Assembly: GCF_030388665.1 (NCBI RefSeq)
Contig: NZ_CP128846.1
Span: 3,388,001-3,452,000 of the forward strand
Direction: 5' to 3'
Origin: Streptomyces flavofungini
GTDB lineage: Bacteria; Actinomycetota; Actinomycetes; Streptomycetales; Streptomycetaceae
Length of the DNA stretch: 64,000 nucleotides
Made by a program: the position numbers and the translations under genes. Under the pieces are notes generated by a model, which saw only the letters and a list, made by a program, of their open reading frames with translations, was not told the DNA's origin and made no database searches. Positions 60,927 to 64,000 of this stretch are shown here, one piece after another (the first letter of the stretch is position 1; each line of letters starts with the position of its first letter).

Positions 60927-63900
60927 ATGCGGGACAGCCATCGGGCCGAAGCCGAGCGGCTGTTGGCACGGGCGGTCGAGGAGGAGGTCCGGCGCACCGG
61001 CGGGCGCACGGACGGCGGGGTCCTCCTGTCACGGGCGCGCGGCGGCCTCGACGCCATGGCGCAGACGGCGGCCGAGGAGTACGAGGCGTACACCCGGGCC
61101 CTGGACGAGGCGGCGGCCGGACAGCTCACCTTCGCGCAGCGGTACGCGAAGGAGGGCGCGGGCACGCCGCTGCTCGTCGTGGCCGTCGCCGCCGTCGCGG
61201 CCACGGCCGCCGACCTCGCGCTCGGCACGGGCGGCGGCACGGCGCTCGGCGCGGGCGCGGCGGTCGCGGTGGCGGGCGCCGCCGCGACGGTGGTGAAGGT
61301 GACGGCGTCGCACGTCCCGGCGGCGCAGCGGCACGCGGGCGCGGTGAGCCAGCCGGGCGGGCCCGAGCAGCTGCGGCTGCAGTGGCTGACGGCCCTGGAG
61401 GTGCGCGGCATCCGGCCGTTCCTGGACCAGCAGCGGGTCCTCAACGCGGCGAGCGGCGGCGGCGTGGCCGGCGGGAGCGGCGGGCAGAAGAAGGCGGCGC
61501 CGCAGCTGCGCCGCACCGACAAGAGCGCGGCGGCCCGGCGGCGCAGTGTCCTCGAACAGTCCTTCGCCCAACTGCCGCAGCCCGCCACCGGGTTCGCGGG
61601 ACGGCGGGCCGAGCTGGGCCGGATCGCGCAGTGGGTGCACGCGGCGCGCGCCAGCACCCAGACCAAGCCGACCGTCGTGGTGCTGCACGGGTCGCCCGGC
61701 GCGGGCCGCTCCTCGCTCGCCGTGCGGGCGGCGCACGACGTGAAGGACCAGTTCCGCGGGGCCTGCCTGGTGGACCTGCGCGGCGAGAGCCCCGACACCC
61801 CGCCGCTGTCGACCCGCGACGCGCTCCTGCACCTGCTCAACCGCCTCGGCGCGCCCCGCGAACAGCTCCTGTTCCGCGAGCGCTCCACACAGGAAAAGCA
61901 GGTCAAACGGCTCAGCGAGATCTACCACCAGTATCTGACGGGCCTTGAGGTGGTCGTCGTCCTCGACGACGCCCGCGACCCCGACCAGGTCCGCACCCTC
62001 ATCCCCGAGCGCTCCGACAGCCTCGTCCTCGTCACCGCCCGCGAACCCCTCGACCTGCCCGAGGACCTGCCCGCCTGGGTGCACCACCTGCCGGTGGCGG
62101 AGCTGGACGCGGCGGGCGCCGAGCAGTTGCTGCGCGGCTCGGCGGAGGAGCTGACCGGGCCCTACGACGCGGCGTCCCTGGAGACCGTGCGGGACCTGTG
62201 CGGCGGTCTTCCGCTCGCGCTGCGCGCCGCCGGGTCCTCGCTCGGGCCGCGCACCCCGCTGGAGCTGGTCGCCGACCTCTCCGCGTACGGCCCCGCGGAC
62301 GCCCTCTCCCCCGTCGAGCGCGCCCTCTCGCTGCGCTACGCCGACCAGGCGGAGCCCGCCCGCCGCCTCCTTCGACGGCTCGCGCTCGCCGGCCGTGCCT
62401 CGCTCGGCGCGGCCGCGGCCGCCGCGCTGCTCGCCACCGACGAGGCCGAGGCGGGCCGCCAGCTCACCGCGCTGTCCCGGGCGGGCCTCGTCGACCACGT
62501 CCGAGGCGACCGCTACCGCCTGCACGACCTCGTCCGCTCCTTCGCCCAGGCCCGCCTCGCCGACGAGGAGGAGCCCGGCGAGCGCACCGCCGCGCAGGAA
62601 CGTCTCATCGTCAGCTACGGCGAGCTCGCCGACTCCGTGATCCGCCTCGTCGACGGCAAGACCTCCACCCGCGCCGACCACTTCGGGCAGCACGGCTTCA
62701 CGTCCCTGGACTCCGCGCTGCGCTGGCTCGACGACGAGTCGAGCTTCATCACGGCGGCGCTGCGGCACGCGGAGGGCGTCGACCCGCAGGCCGTCCTCAA
62801 CCTGCTCGGCGCCCTCTGCGACTACTGCCTGCTGCGCGGCGACCTCTACCGGCTCGGCGAGATCAGCGAGTTCGCGCAGTCCCTGGAGAAGGACGGGGCC
62901 ACCGCCGGAGGGCGGTCAGGGCAGGGCCGGATGGAGCGCAGCGTGCAGTGGCGCACCGGCATAGCGGCCCGCCAGATCGGCGACCTCGACCAGGCCCGCT
63001 CCACCCTGTCGTCCGTCGTCGACCTGTACTTCGAGGCCCACCAGGACGCGGGCGCGGCCCGCGCGCTCGGCTCCCTCGGCATCACCCTGCACCACCAGGG
63101 CAATCTGTCCGAGGCCGCGGCCCGCCTGCGCGAGGCCCTCGACCTGCAGGTGTCCGAGCAGCTCGCGGGCGACCGCGCCTGGACCCTGCACGCGCTCGCC
63201 GCCGTCGAACGCGACCGCTCCCGCCTCGGCGAGGCCGAGGAGATGCTGCGCACCGCCCTGATCCTGCACCGCGAGAGCGAGTCCGTGCACGGTGAGGCCT
63301 GGGCCCACTTCCAGCTCGGCCAGGTGTGTCTGCGCCGGGGCGACGTGCCGCGCGCGGAGGAGGAGCTGCGGCGCGCCCTCGACCTGTACGGCAGCACCCG
63401 CGACGCCCGCGGCGAGGCGTGGGCCCTCACCCAGCTCTCCCGCGCCCGGCTCGTCGCGGGCGACCCGGCGCCCGCGGTCGACGGCCTGCGCCAGGCGGTC
63501 TCCCGGCACCGCGACAACGAGGACGCCCGCGGTGAGGCCTGGTCCCTGTACTACCTCGGCCAGGCCCTTGAGGAGACCGGCGACCTCGAACAGGCCGTCC
63601 GCGACCTGGAGCGGGCCCGCACGATGTTCTCCCGCATGCGGGACGTCTACGGCCTCGCCTGCGCCCGCCACCACTCGGCCCGCGTCACCCGCGACCAGCG
63701 CGCCGCGCAGACCGGCTCGCTGCGCAACTCCGGCTTCGCCCGCCAGCTCCTGATGGACGCCCGCGCCGACTTCCAGCGCATCGGCGTCGCCCACGGCGAG
63801 GCCTGGACGTGCCTGGAGCTGGCCGTCGTCGACGCCGGGAACGCCCGTACGCAGGCCGCGCTCTCCCTCTGCGACGAGGCCATCGCCCTCTTCGCCTCCT

Positions 63901-64000
63901 ACGGCGACCGGCGCGGCGAGGACTGGGCCCACTTCCTGCGCGCCACGCTCCTGCCCTACGCCTCCCCCGGCGGCTGGGAGATCGGCACGGCCGTCGCCCA
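60927..64000 (+). CDS. STAND (NB-ARC-like) NTPase with TPR repeats, cut by window end
   Basis: At least 1024 residues from ATG 60927 behind GGAGGGGG; the frame is open to the window end. Residues 1-75 are helical, 80-126 two hydrophobic segments (PLLVVAVAAVAATAADLALG; LGAGAAVAVAGAAATVV), 220-265 lead to Walker A VVVLHGSPGAGRSSLAVRAA where Arg replaces the usual Lys, and VVVVLDDARDPDQVRTLIPE is Walker B. A winged-helix-like part (RLHDLVRSFAQARLADEEEP) follows, then about ten TPR motifs (GSLGITLHHQGNLSEAAARL, AHFQLGQVCLRRGDVPRAEE). Signalling or regulatory ATPase; ligand unknown. Confidence 0.88.
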   Translation, partial: MRDSHRAEAERLLARAVEEEVRRTGGRTDGGVLLSRARGGLDAMAQTAAEEYEAYTRALDEAAAGQLTFAQRYAKEGAGTPLLVVAVAAVAATAADLALGTGGGTALGAGAAVAVAGAAATVVKVTASHVPAAQRHAGAVSQPGGPEQLRLQWLTALEVRGIRPFLDQQRVLNAASGGGVAGGSGGQKKAAPQLRRTDKSAAARRRSVLEQSFAQLPQPATGFAGRRAELGRIAQWVHAARASTQTKPTVVVLHGSPGAGRSSLAVRAAHDVKDQFRGACLVDLRGESPDTPPLSTRDALLHLLNRLGAPREQLLFRERSTQEKQVKRLSEIYHQYLTGLEVVVVLDDARDPDQVRTLIPERSDSLVLVTAREPLDLPEDLPAWVHHLPVAELDAAGAEQLLRGSAEELTGPYDAASLETVRDLCGGLPLALRAAGSSLGPRTPLELVADLSAYGPADALSPVERALSLRYADQAEPARRLLRRLALAGRASLGAAAAAALLATDEAEAGRQLTALSRAGLVDHVRGDRYRLHDLVRSFAQARLADEEEPGERTAAQERLIVSYGELADSVIRLVDGKTSTRADHFGQHGFTSLDSALRWLDDESSFITAALRHAEGVDPQAVLNLLGALCDYCLLRGDLYRLGEISEFAQSLEKDGATAGGRSGQGRMERSVQWRTGIAARQIGDLDQARSTLSSVVDLYFEAHQDAGAARALGSLGITLHHQGNLSEAAARLREALDLQVSEQLAGDRAWTLHALAAVERDRSRLGEAEEMLRTALILHRESESVHGEAWAHFQLGQVCLRRGDVPRAEEELRRALDLYGSTRDARGEAWALTQLSRARLVAGDPAPAVDGLRQAVSRHRDNEDARGEAWSLYYLGQALEETGDLEQAVRDLERARTMFSRMRDVYGLACARHHSARVTRDQRAAQTGSLRNSGFARQLLMDARADFQRIGVAHGEAWTCLELAVVDAGNARTQAALSLCDEAIALFASYGDRRGEDWAHFLRATLLPYASPGGWEIGTAVA

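Overview
The window is high-GC (about 70%) actinobacterial chromosome, almost certainly Streptomyces. Evidence: strong third-position GC, many GTG starts with GGAGG-type ribosome binding sites, ATGA/GTGA stop-start overlaps, and lineage-typical genes (DUF6507, DUF6191, DUF6247, Streptomyces-type Tad pilus cluster, DasR-type box before a GH18 chitinase). No rRNA, tRNA or CRISPR array was seen.

Layout. 1-5259 (minus strand): type VII/ESX-linked polymorphic toxin locus, with two ESAT-6/WXG-like small proteins, a DUF6507 protein, an 852-residue toxin with a predicted restriction-endonuclease-fold C-terminus, and two Imm49 immunity genes, one cut by the window edge. 5644-10919: accessory zone with a lipoprotein, an unrecognised protein, a frameshifted DUF6247 gene with a 9-bp tandem repeat, a decayed IS21-type element (istB pseudogene plus DUF6191 gene between terminal repeats) and a methyltransferase. 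10980-21833 (mostly minus): Tad/Flp pilus cluster (OmpA-like, lipoprotein, TadG-like, Flp-like, TadC, TadB, CpaF, TadE, CpaE-TadE fusion, CpaB, zinc-ribbon protein), interrupted by a plus-strand GNAT gene and a small membrane ORF. 22123-26128: secreted chitinase, divergent Nramp-like transporter, secreted M14 carboxypeptidase. 26192-32889 (minus): second type VII-associated operon with a mycosin protease and several WXG-like or coiled-coil proteins, one gene split by an in-frame TAA.

33406-42272 is the most unusual part. A metacaspase-like C14 protease gene converges, with overlapping 3' ends, on a minus-strand run that encodes a macro-domain protein, an MbcA/ParS-type antitoxin, a RES-domain (NAD+-degrading) toxin and a 1340-residue TPR-CHAT protease. 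I read this as a candidate NAD/ADP-ribose-linked protease and toxin conflict system; that function is inferred.

42441-44025: a lipoprotein and a proline-rich membrane protein. 44101-51674: apparent D-amino-acid/keto-acid catabolic locus (GntP permease, RidA, IclR regulator, PfkB sugar-acid kinase, divergent D-amino acid deaminase, N-acyl-D-amino-acid deacylase) with a 19-bp palindrome in the divergent promoter. 51687-60756: secreted S1 protease, alanine aminotransferase, small unknown protein behind a Fur-like box, GTP-type PEP carboxykinase, hemolysin III, Mut7-C RNase-like protein, a gene remnant and a YyaL/DUF255 thioredoxin-domain protein. 60927-end: 5' part of a STAND-type NTPase with TPR repeats, running off the window.
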